35,517 nt of DNA from Sergeia podlipaevii (taxonomy: Eukaryota > Euglenozoa > Kinetoplastea > Trypanosomatida > Trypanosomatidae). The notes beneath the pieces are model-generated. The model was not told where the DNA came from. It saw only the letters and a program-made list of their open reading frames with translations, and did no database searches. The position numbers and the translations under genes are program-made. The stretch is taken from assembly GCA_030849805.1 (NCBI GenBank), contig JASANZ010002027.1, positions 1-35,517 on the forward strand, given 5' to 3'. This document shows, in pieces, positions 9,824 through 19,050 of the stretch; position 1 is the stretch's first letter, and each line of letters starts with the position of its first letter.

Positions 9824-12511
9824 TTAACGCTTTTTGAGAGGCTTGGAGGCAATCACATCCGCATTTATGTCCACCTCCATCTCCGTCATGAACTGAATCC
9901 TATGAATATCCGCCACTCGCGACGCCATCACGACATCCAACAACGGTAGATCACATCCAGCATCTATCGTACGCTGCATCTCCTTTAGATACCGCGCGAC
10001 ATGGCCCTCTCTCTGTACCTCCAGGGCAGCAACTCGTTGAGTGCGGAGTACCTCCAACTCCGCGCTGAGCCCATCCCGCTCCTCTTGCGTCGCAGGCGGT
10101 ACGCGCAGCCCACTACGTAGGCTACCGAGCACAGGAGGTACCCCAGCACCTCCCATACCCGCAAGCAATCCATTTTTCCCCGCAGACATCATCGAACGCT
10201 TGCTCACTGATGAACCAGAGCGCTTCTTGCTGCCCACTCCACCTGCCGACACAGATATCGGCAGCGCTGATTCACGCGGCAACTGCGCAAACGCAGCCTC
10301 CTTCTCCGCCACCACCATGACGCGTGCCCCAACATGGCGAGCAAGCTCCGCCGCAGCGCGTGCGAGAAGAACAGAAAGAGGCTCATCCGGCGACTGGGAA
10401 ACGCGTGCGGCACGCAGCAGGGTCGTGAACGCATCGTACAAAGTCGTACGGCACGCGGCATCACGGAGAGAAGAAAGATCAGCGAGCAGAAAGGCAAGCG
10501 AGCCGCCCCACTTTTTTCCGTGGTGTAGCGGTGTACCTAGCGCCTGCATCGCATTCGCCAAGTTACGATGCAAGCCAAACAACTTGGCATAGACCTCAGC
10601 GTTGTAAGGGATCCCATCAAACGTTTGCGCGTTCGCCTTATACCACTCCTGCAGCTCCGCTGCCCGCGCTGCTGCACTGTCCATCTCCGGCGCCATCTTG
10701 GCGCTCTGCACGGCGTCGATTGCCTGCTGCAGGTCTGCGCCATCGTAGGGCGTCTCGTCTGACACTATTCGCTGGATCATGTGGCGAGACGCATCTGCTG
10801 CCACCTTGGCATTGAGAGCGACCTCGATAGGATGCGCGAGTGTGTGTGCGGATAGCTCATTGGCGCCTACCAGTGCACTGAGGTGCACCACAATGCGCTC
10901 TGGGCTAGGGGGGATAGTGAGGAGCTCGTACGCTTGGGCGAAGCGACCTGCAGAAGGGGAGCGAAAAGAAAAGGGGACGAGTTCTGTCGCCTCTGGCAGT
11001 AGCACGCCATTCAGCGGGGTAGAAAGCTTGAAGAAGTGCCGAGACCGCTGCGAGTGTGTCGCCATAGAATGAATCTTTGACATGACACGACGCCTCGCGG
11101 CTGCCACGTCTTCGCCAGCGGCTCTCATCGTGTTGTCCCTTGCAGCAGCAGCGGCAGCCGCTCTTTTTGGAGACTTAGAGGCACCGCCGCCTCTAGGCGT
11201 GGCGACGCCCTCACTGGCGCCTTCTGTATCTGGCATCTCATATTCACTTATCCACTCCGCAAGCACGTCGACCTGCACCCAGCTGTAGTACACCGTTACA
11301 GGGCCAGTGTTAGAGATGCTGACGCGGCCATGCACAAGCTCACCAGGACGCGCACGAAAAACAAGACGGCGCGCAGAAATTTCTAGAGAGGGTCCATGGA
11401 CTGCAGATGTAGCAAGGTCCTCCTCGTGGCTTACGTTCTCGCCTGGTGAGACGTCCTCGTCACCTCTGCCCATACTCACTTCCGGAATGCCCATAGTGGA
11501 GACATCCCCTGCGCCACGGGGCAGCAACGGGTCTGCGTACGTATGCTTAGGGAAGCTCACACTGACACTGGCACGAGTCGCTCCAACTGTGGCGGCGGAA
11601 GGGGTCAAGCTATCCTTTGCGAGAGAGGGGCTACCGCCCCCAGAATGCGCTGGCGCGACCAACTTCACCTGCTGAGGTGGTGGAAAAAATTGGACGGGGT
11701 CTGCAGACGCCGGACGTTCTCCCCTCGCCTCTGCAGCCGCGCGCTCCTCAGCCTCTCTCTTCGCCAAAAATTCCGCCTCCTCTTGAGACATGACAGGCGC
11801 TGAAGAACCCTGTACCTTGAGAAACTGCCTAGGAACAAGAAAGTGGGCGAAACGATTGTACACGTAGGGTGCATATTGAATCAGTTGTTTTTGATAGTAA
11901 TCACCGTGACGAAGCGTATCGGCGAGATCAAAGTCGATTTCCTCCGCACGGCTGCCAGACTTTTTGGCTTCCATTATTCGACGTAGTACACCGTGAGCGG
12001 CCGCTCGAGACTTTGCACCAGTTTTCCCGTGGTCCGCGCCGCCGTGAAGACCTTCGACGTCACCGTCGTCGCCGTTATCGTACTCTTCAGAAATGATGCG
12101 AGTAAACACGGGGTGTGATAGTTTCATCGCCGTCGGGTCTTTGACCTTGCCAAAGAGCGCGTATGGATAGTAAGCCTTGCCAATCAGAACGTATCGTATT
12201 GCCTCCCTGTCATTCTTGCAACGAAGCTGGCTCTCCCACGTGTAGTGGCTATTTAACTGTGACTGAGGTACGGCGGCGCTGAGCATGTTGAAATCTTCGA
12301 AGCGCTCGCGCGTGCGAGACGGTGCCGTGTCAAAGTTTCGTGCACTACCCTCCCCTAGGCTCCCGTGTCCCGTACGGGCAAGCAAGGTGGAGTGCATCTT
12401 GCTCCACGCCTGCCGCTGTCGCTCCCATTTCTGTAGAACAACAGTCTGTATGCTGGTCGGATTAGTGACATCTGCACGCCGCGTACGCGCGCCACTCGCG
12501 TTTGCCGTCAT
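9824..12511 (-). CDS. MYCBPAP-like protein with ASH/MSP-type beta segments, probably axonemal
   Basis: An 895-residue protein. Residues about 375-420 (LEISARRLVFRARPGELV, then VSISNTGPVTVYYSWVQV) form an immunoglobulin-like ASH/MSP-type segment. After a low-complexity insert (430-485) the fold appears to resume at 491-548 with FKLSTPLNGVLLPEATE and PFSFRSPSAGRF, a pattern typical of the MYCBP-associated protein family. A Trp-rich N-terminus (KWERQRQAW, 28-36), a short coiled segment (242-265) and a helical C-terminal third follow the same architecture. Members of this family are linked to the ciliary central apparatus in other eukaryotes; a flagellar role here is inferred. The start is uncertain: the AG-free tract upstream runs through ATG 12511, and the next in-frame Met is residue 40 (12394). 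The conserved-looking Trp block before residue 40 favours 12511. Confidence 0.7.
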   Translation of the reverse strand: MTANASGARTRRADVTNPTSIQTVVLQKWERQRQAWSKMHSTLLARTGHGSLGEGSARNFDTAPSRTRERFEDFNMLSAAVPQSQLNSHYTWESQLRCKNDREAIRYVLIGKAYYPYALFGKVKDPTAMKLSHPVFTRIISEEYDNGDDGDVEGLHGGADHGKTGAKSRAAAHGVLRRIMEAKKSGSRAEEIDFDLADTLRHGDYYQKQLIQYAPYVYNRFAHFLVPRQFLKVQGSSAPVMSQEEAEFLAKREAEERAAAEARGERPASADPVQFFPPPQQVKLVAPAHSGGGSPSLAKDSLTPSAATVGATRASVSVSFPKHTYADPLLPRGAGDVSTMGIPEVSMGRGDEDVSPGENVSHEEDLATSAVHGPSLEISARRLVFRARPGELVHGRVSISNTGPVTVYYSWVQVDVLAEWISEYEMPDTEGASEGVATPRGGGASKSPKRAAAAAAARDNTMRAAGEDVAAARRRVMSKIHSMATHSQRSRHFFKLSTPLNGVLLPEATELVPFSFRSPSAGRFAQAYELLTIPPSPERIVVHLSALVGANELSAHTLAHPIEVALNAKVAADASRHMIQRIVSDETPYDGADLQQAIDAVQSAKMAPEMDSAAARAAELQEWYKANAQTFDGIPYNAEVYAKLFGLHRNLANAMQALGTPLHHGKKWGGSLAFLLADLSSLRDAACRTTLYDAFTTLLRAARVSQSPDEPLSVLLARAAAELARHVGARVMVVAEKEAAFAQLPRESALPISVSAGGVGSKKRSGSSVSKRSMMSAGKNGLLAGMGGAGVPPVLGSLRSGLRVPPATQEERDGLSAELEVLRTQRVAALEVQREGHVARYLKEMQRTIDAGCDLPLLDVVMASRVADIHRIQFMTEMEVDINADVIASKPLKKR

Positions 12512-12522
12512 TCGAAGAAAAG

Positions 12523-12554
12523 ATAATAATAATAATAGTAATAATAATAATAAT
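12523..12554. repeat. AAT trinucleotide repeat upstream of the MYCBPAP-like start
   Basis: About ten imperfect AAT units on +, so UUA/AUU repeats on the transcript strand just upstream of ATG 12511. It may serve as the pyrimidine-rich splice tract. Confidence 0.85.
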
Positions 12555-12636
12555 GGTAATATTATGTATCGCCTCCTTCACTATCTATGTTTGTGTGTAT
12601 ATATAGATGAATGTCTCTTGTCCTCAAGAGGTGCCA

Positions 12637-12640
<4 letters not shown>

Positions 12641-12670
<30 letters not shown>
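12641..12670. repeat. GT dinucleotide microsatellite (15 units)
   Basis: A perfect 30-base GT run, the longest perfect dinucleotide repeat in the window. It lies between the solenoid gene and the MYCBPAP-like gene. Confidence 0.9.
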
Positions 12671-12671
<1 letters not shown>

Positions 12672-13168
12672 TGCCCACTGTACTACAATATGTTTGTTTT
12701 TTATATAACAACCTCAAATGAGGGGGGGACAAAGAATTATTTCAAAGAAGAGGATCTCCTTTGCTAAATGTGAAGGAAGTGTAGAAAAAAAAAAACTCCT
12801 CTTCTCTTCCTATATATGTAAAAAAAAAAAGAGCCAACTGACCTTCCAAAAGTTACAAAGTAAACTTCGGGGGTGCCACTTCAGTACGATTGCTTGAGAG
12901 AGATGATAATGATAATAAAAAAACAGTGGAGGAAAACAGAATAGTAAAGCAGTGAGGAGAGGGAGAAAAAAAAATTACATGTGTATATTATCACATAGCG
13001 AAATATATATGTCCAGAGATAAGTATCAGCAACAATCACTATCACTAGAATGAAGAGGCCATTAAATAAATACAAATTTGCAAATGTGTAGATAGAGAGA
13101 GAGAGTACGTGTACATAGGCGTACACAGCCACTTTCGTCTTGGTATTCCCTTTCTTTCTCTTTGTAGT

Positions 13169-13196
<28 letters not shown>
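13169..13196. repeat. TC dinucleotide microsatellite
   Basis: Fourteen TC units, about 90 bases past the stop of the solenoid gene; GA repeats in its 3' UTR. Confidence 0.85.
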
Positions 13197-13199
<3 letters not shown>

Positions 13200-13281
13200 T
13201 TCCACAATCTATATACTCTACACACAAAAAAAAAGAAAGCATTACGCACTCACATACAAGCAGTTCGGTCGATGTAGTCCG

Positions 13282-16200
13282 TCACACAGCTTCCCCGACA
13301 CAGTGAGCGACGGCATCATACAGCTCAATCGCATTACCCGAGTGCAGAGAACCACCATCTGCTGTAGATAGTAGCTGCAGCACAGCCCGTGAGCGTATGC
13401 TGTGGTACTGGATGTAGGTAAGAAATAAATGCATTTTAGGGTACACGTTCATGTAAAGGTCATTAAGTAGACAACGTCTCAGCTTTTCACGCTGCGGCAC
13501 CAGCTGCAGTTGACGCTTCAAGAACGCCAAGTGTGCGGTAACGCTTGCGATAGCCTCTGGCAGTTCAGACACAAGCGTGATGTAGTTGACAGTGAAAAGA
13601 AGCACGTCCGTGCGTTGCAGATCCTTCACTTCCCATGTGATGCCCTCGGCGCGCGTCTTGCGAGGAGGTGCCCAAGGATTCTGGCTCTTCTTCATGCTCT
13701 GCCTCGATGAAGAGACATCAAGCGAATTGCTTACGATGGTGCGATGGTCATTACGGGATTCACAAAGGCTCTCTGCACCACTCACAGATGTGCCACGATT
13801 GCGGTAACGCCGAGCGTGGATGTAGTGGTTGGAAAGTCGTAGCACAGCTTGAATACTCTCTCGCTGAAAAGTTCCGCGCAGGAGCCTCGCACGGCGCACG
13901 ACTGGCATGTCTAGATACGCATCTCCAGTAGATAGTGCCCTTGCACGGATACCCTTACTGTTGCTTCTCGTCGTAATAGTGGAGGAGATGCCGACAGCCC
14001 CATTTGAGTGGAGCCCCCGAGCAGCCGCTATAGCTGTCTCAGACGCGGGATCGTACGCGTCGAGTGCACCACTCACAAATACGTTGTTACCAGATCGCGC
14101 AAGAGTTCGCCTAGAGGCCAAGGAAAGAGGAGAAGCAGTGAAGAGACCGTGTGGTATCGCGATAGACTCTTGCATATCTTGAGAGCGAGGCACCGTTTCC
14201 TCATCAGTAATGGTGCTGCTGCCTCTGCGACTGTTGTGCCGTGACCTATTGTCTGCATGATGTGCAGCGGATGTGGAAGGAAGAGCAGGGAAGATACAGC
14301 GAATAGTGCTCAGGCAAAGATGGCGCCACCCCTCAGCGGTATGCACCATCGTCCCAGACAGACACTGATCGTCAGTGCGCGCACCTTTTGTTGCATCATC
14401 GTTGCCACGTTTCCCCGTCTCACTAGACAACACAACTGCTGGGAGGGCTGTAAAGTAAGTGTCATCGGTTGCATTCACGACAGCTTCAGTTCTTGAGCGC
14501 AGTGTGGTCAGCGTGGAGGTGGATAGTCGAGCTCGCAAAAGTTGTCTTGTATCTCTGCGAGCTGCATCGGGGAGCAACGCATCACACAACGCCAGACACA
14601 AGGCGCATTCAATCAGCAGCAAGCACGTTTCAGCCTTAGCGCATGTATCATCCTCTTCAAGCCTTCTGCTCACCGATAGCATCTCCTTCTCTTTCCTTAT
14701 CTGTGTATCCGTAGGCTCTTCTGCAAAGAGGCGCTCTCTCGCCTTGGTAAGATCCTCGAGAGCCTCCGACATGTTTGCTTGACACAGCAAGTGATCAACA
14801 CAGCCAAGTATAACAAACTGAACCGCTCTGTAGTTAGTCTGTCTGGTCTTCACACCAGACATCATGGTCTCACCCACCGCCGCGGGTGCGCAGAGGATGA
14901 TCCATCGTATAGCAAGAGCTGCTGCGAGGTTATACCCCGTCATGCGCTTCCATGTAAGCACCCCAGCAAGCAAAGATAACGCCCCCTCCTTCAACACCAA
15001 GTTTGAGGCCAAAATGGCTCCTTGTCGCGTGTTGATCCGAAGCAACTCCGCAAGCCACAGGCAGGTCAGCTGGACCACATCGGCCCAACGCATCGCCAAG
15101 AGTCGACCCACGGTAGAACAAAGGCCATTGGATTCGTAGAGAAGCTCAAACGCGGGGGTGTAAACGCAAAGACGGCACGCAAGTCGAAGAAATAAAGAAA
15201 GCCCCGTGACGGTCGCGGTTCCACTAAGTTCCGAGGGTTGACAACCCCTACTGTCGCCACCGGCCTCCTCCGCCACCTCTCCAGCAGCACCTGAAGATGG
15301 CGCGCAGACGCTATCGCTAATGTAGTTTAGTACCGCGTGATGCACCCCATAGGCCGCGAGCACCTCTGCGGCGTCAGGGACGTTAGCAAGATTAAGCCAG
15401 AATCCTCCTGTAAAGCACGCTGCCATCGGGGAGGCATGAGGCAGCTGCCGTGCTAGATCTTGGCACACGCTTGGTCGTGTAAGGAGCGCAGTAGCAACTG
15501 CAGGGGAAAGTGTTGTGGCGTCAAGCAGCAGTTCTACAAGACTCTCCACAAGTGTACTGGCCATGTCCTCACTGGAGTGCATGCTTTGCTTCTGTTCTGC
15601 ACTCTCACAACACTGAATGGCTAGAGATAGCGCCTGAACCACCGCAGTCAAGCCTTGTTGGTCTTCAGCAAGAAGCAAAGTATGAAGTAAACTTGTTGTG
15701 CGACTTTTTCCCCAAGCCTGGGCCGACACAAGCGTTGCAATCAACGCCCTTAGCGCCGCTGCCGCCGCGACCTGTGTGCGCACAGATGGCACCGCCACGG
15801 TCGCAAAGGCAAGCAGAAACGGACTGGTGTTGTCGGCATCAGCGACAAGTGCATTGAGATGGTCTGGTAAAGAGCGAAGGGAACACATGAGAGTGGCCTC
15901 CGCCTGTGGGCTGGCGGTCTGCGGTGGCTTTCCATACATGACCTTCTCAGCTAGTGCCCAGTGAGCTCGTAGCGCGAGTGCGAGGGCGGAGGGGTCTTCC
16001 TCCACTGCTCTACCGCGGTGTCCTCCTCTTGGTGTGTGATCATGCTGCTGGTAGAGAGGCCGGTCCGGTGAGCGAAGAGTGGGGTAAGTAGTTTGATCAC
16101 GGTGATGTGGTCTCCAGTTTCGTCCCGCCATCATCGCCCCTTCGGCATCCATGTGACTGTTCGATATGCTCACAGAGCCACCTGACACTTTGCTTTTGGC

Positions 16201-16635
16201 TGTGGGCCTTTCTTGTCTAGTTGAGCTCGTCCCGGCAGTCGTGAGATCACGCGGCCCCGATGAAGGTGGCAAGGCTGTGTGCTTCCGCACAAAGGTAGAA
16301 TTCGGTGTGGCACTTCGTGATGCCGCGGTGCACACCACCGTGTGAGGGTGTGCGGCATCCTCCTCTACCTGTACGGTATGTAAAGTGCTAGTGACGTCAA
16401 CATCGTGCATGCGGCGACTAGCAGAAGATGACGCAGTGAAAAAACGCGAATTCCCAAAATAGTTATGACAAGAGTCGTCATCCGTCTCTACAGGCACGTT
16501 TGAAGAAGGAGTCCGAGGTTGTGTTGAAAAAATATGTGAAGTTGACATGGTGGAAGCGCCAAGCGGTTGACGACCACGTGCACGTCGGTTGTCTAAAAAT
16601 GAAGAATAACTAGCATGAGAGGAAGGCAAGGCCAT
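13282..16635 (-). CDS. Hypothetical conserved protein with alpha-solenoid (ARM/HEAT-like) core
   Basis: I do not recognise a named family. From ATG 16635 it is 1117 residues. Residues 1-210 are Ser/Thr/Arg-rich and probably disordered. From about 215 to 700 the sequence is a run of Leu/Ala-rich amphipathic helices (for example VRTQVAAAAALRALIATLVS and ALSLAIQCCESAEQ), the look of an armadillo or HEAT-like solenoid. About 700-1000 is low complexity. The last 115 residues are again helical (TDVLLFTVNYITLVSELPEA, then LLNDLYMNVYPKMHLFLTYI) and may be a separate conserved domain. There is no transmembrane segment. The frame extends upstream to 16767 only via a TTG codon and a tract rich in Glu-Arg repeats encoded by a GA microsatellite, so ATG 16635 was chosen. 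A scaffold role is a guess from the fold alone. Confidence 0.85.
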   Translation of the reverse strand: MALPSSHASYSSFLDNRRARGRQPLGASTMSTSHIFSTQPRTPSSNVPVETDDDSCHNYFGNSRFFTASSSASRRMHDVDVTSTLHTVQVEEDAAHPHTVVCTAASRSATPNSTFVRKHTALPPSSGPRDLTTAGTSSTRQERPTAKSKVSGGSVSISNSHMDAEGAMMAGRNWRPHHRDQTTYPTLRSPDRPLYQQHDHTPRGGHRGRAVEEDPSALALALRAHWALAEKVMYGKPPQTASPQAEATLMCSLRSLPDHLNALVADADNTSPFLLAFATVAVPSVRTQVAAAAALRALIATLVSAQAWGKSRTTSLLHTLLLAEDQQGLTAVVQALSLAIQCCESAEQKQSMHSSEDMASTLVESLVELLLDATTLSPAVATALLTRPSVCQDLARQLPHASPMAACFTGGFWLNLANVPDAAEVLAAYGVHHAVLNYISDSVCAPSSGAAGEVAEEAGGDSRGCQPSELSGTATVTGLSLFLRLACRLCVYTPAFELLYESNGLCSTVGRLLAMRWADVVQLTCLWLAELLRINTRQGAILASNLVLKEGALSLLAGVLTWKRMTGYNLAAALAIRWIILCAPAAVGETMMSGVKTRQTNYRAVQFVILGCVDHLLCQANMSEALEDLTKARERLFAEEPTDTQIRKEKEMLSVSRRLEEDDTCAKAETCLLLIECALCLALCDALLPDAARRDTRQLLRARLSTSTLTTLRSRTEAVVNATDDTYFTALPAVVLSSETGKRGNDDATKGARTDDQCLSGTMVHTAEGWRHLCLSTIRCIFPALPSTSAAHHADNRSRHNSRRGSSTITDEETVPRSQDMQESIAIPHGLFTASPLSLASRRTLARSGNNVFVSGALDAYDPASETAIAAARGLHSNGAVGISSTITTRSNSKGIRARALSTGDAYLDMPVVRRARLLRGTFQRESIQAVLRLSNHYIHARRYRNRGTSVSGAESLCESRNDHRTIVSNSLDVSSSRQSMKKSQNPWAPPRKTRAEGITWEVKDLQRTDVLLFTVNYITLVSELPEAIASVTAHLAFLKRQLQLVPQREKLRRCLLNDLYMNVYPKMHLFLTYIQYHSIRSRAVLQLLSTADGGSLHSGNAIELYDAVAHCVGEAV

Positions 16636-16657
16636 GTCCAAGGTTCTTTCTTTTTCT

Positions 16658-16682
16658 TTCTCTCTCTCTCTCTCTCTCTCTG
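16658..16682. repeat. TC microsatellite in the 5' UTR of the solenoid gene
   Basis: About eleven TC units on +, so GA repeats in the mRNA leader, ending some 23 nt before ATG 16635. It encodes Glu-Arg repeats if wrongly read as coding. Confidence 0.85.
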
Positions 16683-16726
16683 TGTCTATATATAAAAATA
16701 AACAAGTGTAGCTGAATGAATAGCGC

Positions 16727-16761
16727 CTGCAAGCGCAAAGGAGATGTAGAGAGAAGGGAAC
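16727..16761 (-). promoter_or_regulatory. Predicted spliced-leader acceptor of the solenoid gene
   Basis: On the minus strand a C/T-rich run (16761-16729) ends in TTGCAG, AG at 16728-16727, giving a 5' UTR of about 91 nt without AUG. An alternative AG is at 16763-16762, right after a T-rich run. Both lie downstream of the TTG at 16767, which rules out the longer frame. Confidence 0.55.
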
Positions 16762-17283
16762 TAGCAAACAAAAAAAAAACTCCTTGTGTATAGAAAAAAA
16801 AAGTACGGTATCTAAGGCAGTATGTGTGTGTATACCTCCCTAAAAATAGTGATAACAACAATAATAAAAAGATGGGAATGAGCAAAAATTACAAGATTAC
16901 CACAAAATCGTTTTAGAAGCCAACAAAGAAAATGCGAAAAAAAAAAGAGAGAAGAAAAAAAGAAGTACAGCCGTCTTGACTCAGACAAAAGGAAGAAAAT
17001 ATATATTTTTTTTTAAAGCGCGCATGCGTGAATCCTTTTCGATAATAACTCGCTACGTGGTAGAGTACTCGACTAGCCTCTCGAATTTAAACAAATTGTC
17101 CTCAAAGGAGCAGACAGGAAAACGAGACAAGATGAAGAACTCAGGACGATCACAATAAAACAGAAAAAAAGGAGATATATATATATATACATTGAGAAAA
17201 GTCAACAAACAAAAGTAGCAGTAACAGAAAGAACAGATCTCCTTTTCCCCCCTCTCTCACTTTCACACGCATAGCCAGTTCCT

Positions 17284-18369
17284 TTACTTTGGTCGCTGCC
17301 GCAATATATTACCCGCCTCTGACGTTGCGAGCCCACTTGCTACCGACCGACCGTCTTGCTCTGCACTCATAGCTGGGCTTGATACCGCCACCTCGGTGCC
17401 TGTGAAAAACGATGAGTTCACGGGTGATGCCGCCGCGTTTCCGAGTGAAGCAATACCCTCATCTGTATCCGTCATCCCAGTGCCCAACATGCGCCGGCGA
17501 CGCACCCCGCGTGCCGCGCCGCTCGGTCTCCCTAAAACCCCTCTGCCCACACCTGGGTTTGCATTCACAGGGGCGTTAATGGCGGGAAACTGCAGCGGGT
17601 GCTCTGCCAGCAAGGGAGACCTCGCTGTCATGAGGTTTGCCGCGGCACCAGTAAGTGCAGTGGTGGTCGTGTTCATCGCGTAGAGTTCAGAGCGAGGCAT
17701 TTGCTGAGCGCGAAGCGTGTCCGGGGCGTCCCACAACGCCGGAAAATGATCATCTTCGCCAGCTCCCTTCTTCTCTGAATCTTTAAAATCATATCCTGCA
17801 GCAAGAGGTGGCGGTTGCTGCCACAACGATGGGAAAGCAGTGCTAGTGTTCACTGCACCACCACCGCTGACGCTATCGACCGACACCCCTCTAGGCTGCC
17901 ACGAATGGCCAAAACTACCTACTCTGCCAACCTCTCCAAGTTCAACTTCTACCCCAAAGGGCATACTGTCATCAATTTCGTCAGTGGCGAGTAGCGCGGT
18001 ACGGCTGTTGGCTGTTCTCCTGCCACGACTAAAAAAATGATCCCACCCAAGTCGCGAGATACAGATTCTCAAAAAGGGAACGCGCGTACAGCACATACAG
18101 AAAAGCAACTCTGCCCGTGGCCTAAGTGTTGTCAGTCCAATCAATAGTCCAGCTACAACGACGTAGAAGCGGCCAGCAGTGCGGCAGCAAGATGCCTTCT
18201 CGCTGGCATTCCATCTATGTTTGTGAGCCAACACTTCAAGAGTCGTATTACCGCTCTCAAGCATATAAGCCAGACAATACAAGAGAACTGAGGCAACACA
18301 AGAAATTGGCCCACAGCAACGCGCAAAGTGTGTTAAAAGAGAAGGTGAAGAAAATGAACGATCGGACAT
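17284..18369 (-). CDS. Two-transmembrane protein, tandem paralogue A (long tail)
   Basis: A 361-residue membrane protein of no family I can name. TM1 is about residues 17-36, starting with a Cys pair (C18-C19) and ASVLL; a loop of about 28 residues holds TLEVLAHKHRW and two N-glycosylation sequons (N41, N54); a second Cys pair (C61-C62) precedes TM2 (about 66-84). The remaining 270 residues are a Ser/Ala/Gly-rich, probably cytosolic disordered tail. Residues 18-79 align without gaps to the next gene upstream (19051-19704), with 22 of 62 identical by my count, including both Cys pairs, W53 and F68-Y69. The two are therefore diverged tandem duplicates. The loop may face the lumen or exterior, given the sequons. 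ATG 18369 is the first in-frame Met. Confidence 0.85.
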   Translation of the reverse strand: MSDRSFSSPSLLTHFARCCGPISCVASVLLYCLAYMLESGNTTLEVLAHKHRWNASEKASCCRTAGRFYVVVAGLLIGLTTLRPRAELLFCMCCTRVPFLRICISRLGWDHFFSRGRRTANSRTALLATDEIDDSMPFGVEVELGEVGRVGSFGHSWQPRGVSVDSVSGGGAVNTSTAFPSLWQQPPPLAAGYDFKDSEKKGAGEDDHFPALWDAPDTLRAQQMPRSELYAMNTTTTALTGAAANLMTARSPLLAEHPLQFPAINAPVNANPGVGRGVLGRPSGAARGVRRRRMLGTGMTDTDEGIASLGNAAASPVNSSFFTGTEVAVSSPAMSAEQDGRSVASGLATSEAGNILRQRPK

Positions 18370-18405
18370 ATTGTATACTCTATTTTATTTTATGTTATTT
18401 TTTCT

Positions 18406-18435
18406 TTACTTCTTCTTCTTCCAATGCGCAGGCAT
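18406..18435 (-). other. Possible upstream ORF (9 codons) before paralogue A
   Basis: In the leader of the 18369 start, an ATG at 18435 opens a short frame MPAHWKKKK that ends in TAA at 18406, 36 nt before the main ATG. It exists in the mRNA only if the acceptor at 18466-18465 is used rather than a later AG. Confidence 0.3.
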
Positions 18436-18464
18436 AATAAAAAAAAAATAGAAGATGATATCTT

Positions 18465-18486
18465 CTAGGGGGAAAAAAAAGGTGAA
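18465..18486 (-). promoter_or_regulatory. Predicted spliced-leader acceptor of paralogue A
   Basis: On the minus strand CACC, a T8 run and C5 run straight into CTAG, with AG at 18466-18465. A strong acceptor by look, with a 5' UTR of about 95 nt. A later T10 run with AG near 18420-18418 is an alternative. Confidence 0.45.
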
Positions 18487-19050
18487 AAATGTAAAGAAAA
18501 GGCACCTTCTTAGTGCACTACCAACACACAAACAAACACAAAAAATAATAATAGAAACTACAACTGCACCAATACTTAATATATAATCAAGAAATGTATA
18601 TAAACACACACACGCACCTATCTAAACAACAGAGCGTCTCACACGTCTGTTAGTTTTGTATGTATGCGTGTGTGTGTATATATATATATATATTGCACAA
18701 TGTGTATGTACTGCTAAATAGATATATATATATAGAGAGAGAGAGAGAAGAAAAAAAAAGTCACATATATATATATATTCATTAAGTACAAAAAATAAAA
18801 ATAAGTTAGCAACAATATGAAGTATTGCTACAATGAATCAAACAATAAGTCAAACATTGTAGTTATTTTTTTTCTTTTCTTTCAATGATATGCAAGATGA
18901 GAAGAAACAGTAGAAAAGCAAGATAATCACAACGAGGGGTTTGCTATTTTTTATTTATTTATTTTATTTCTCCTCTTCACCTATATATAAACACACAAAG
19001 AAAAAAAAAAAGGAGCAACGACAGCAACAACAACAACAAAAAGAAACTGG

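Larger units (their letters stand above)
12512..13281. other. Intergenic spacer between the solenoid gene and the MYCBPAP-like gene
   Basis: No gene seen. It holds the AAT and GT repeats listed separately, a TC repeat at 13169-13196, and several A runs. The open frame on minus at 13249-12881 is made of low-complexity hydrophobic residues and is not credible. Confidence 0.7.
16636..17283. other. Intergenic spacer upstream of the solenoid gene
   Basis: No gene seen. It carries the GA-rich leader and the acceptor of the solenoid gene at its left end and the 3' UTR of the 17284-18369 gene at its right end, with A runs near 16770, 16795 and 16937 and an AT run at 17176-17190. Confidence 0.7.
18370..19050. 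other. Intergenic spacer between the two-TM paralogues
   Basis: No gene seen. AT runs at about 18677-18694, 18722-18734 and 18763-18778, a GA run at 18734-18749, and many A runs. It should hold the 3' UTR of the 19051-19704 gene and the leader of 17284-18369. Confidence 0.7.

Noticed and set aside
12881..13249. 122-codon minus open frame with apparent membrane segments
   Set aside because: Built from AT-rich and TC-repeat sequence in a 3' UTR; composition is not that of a protein.
16636..16767. N-terminal extension of the solenoid protein with Glu-Arg repeats
   Set aside because: It begins at a TTG, is encoded by a GA microsatellite, and lies partly upstream of the likely splice acceptor.
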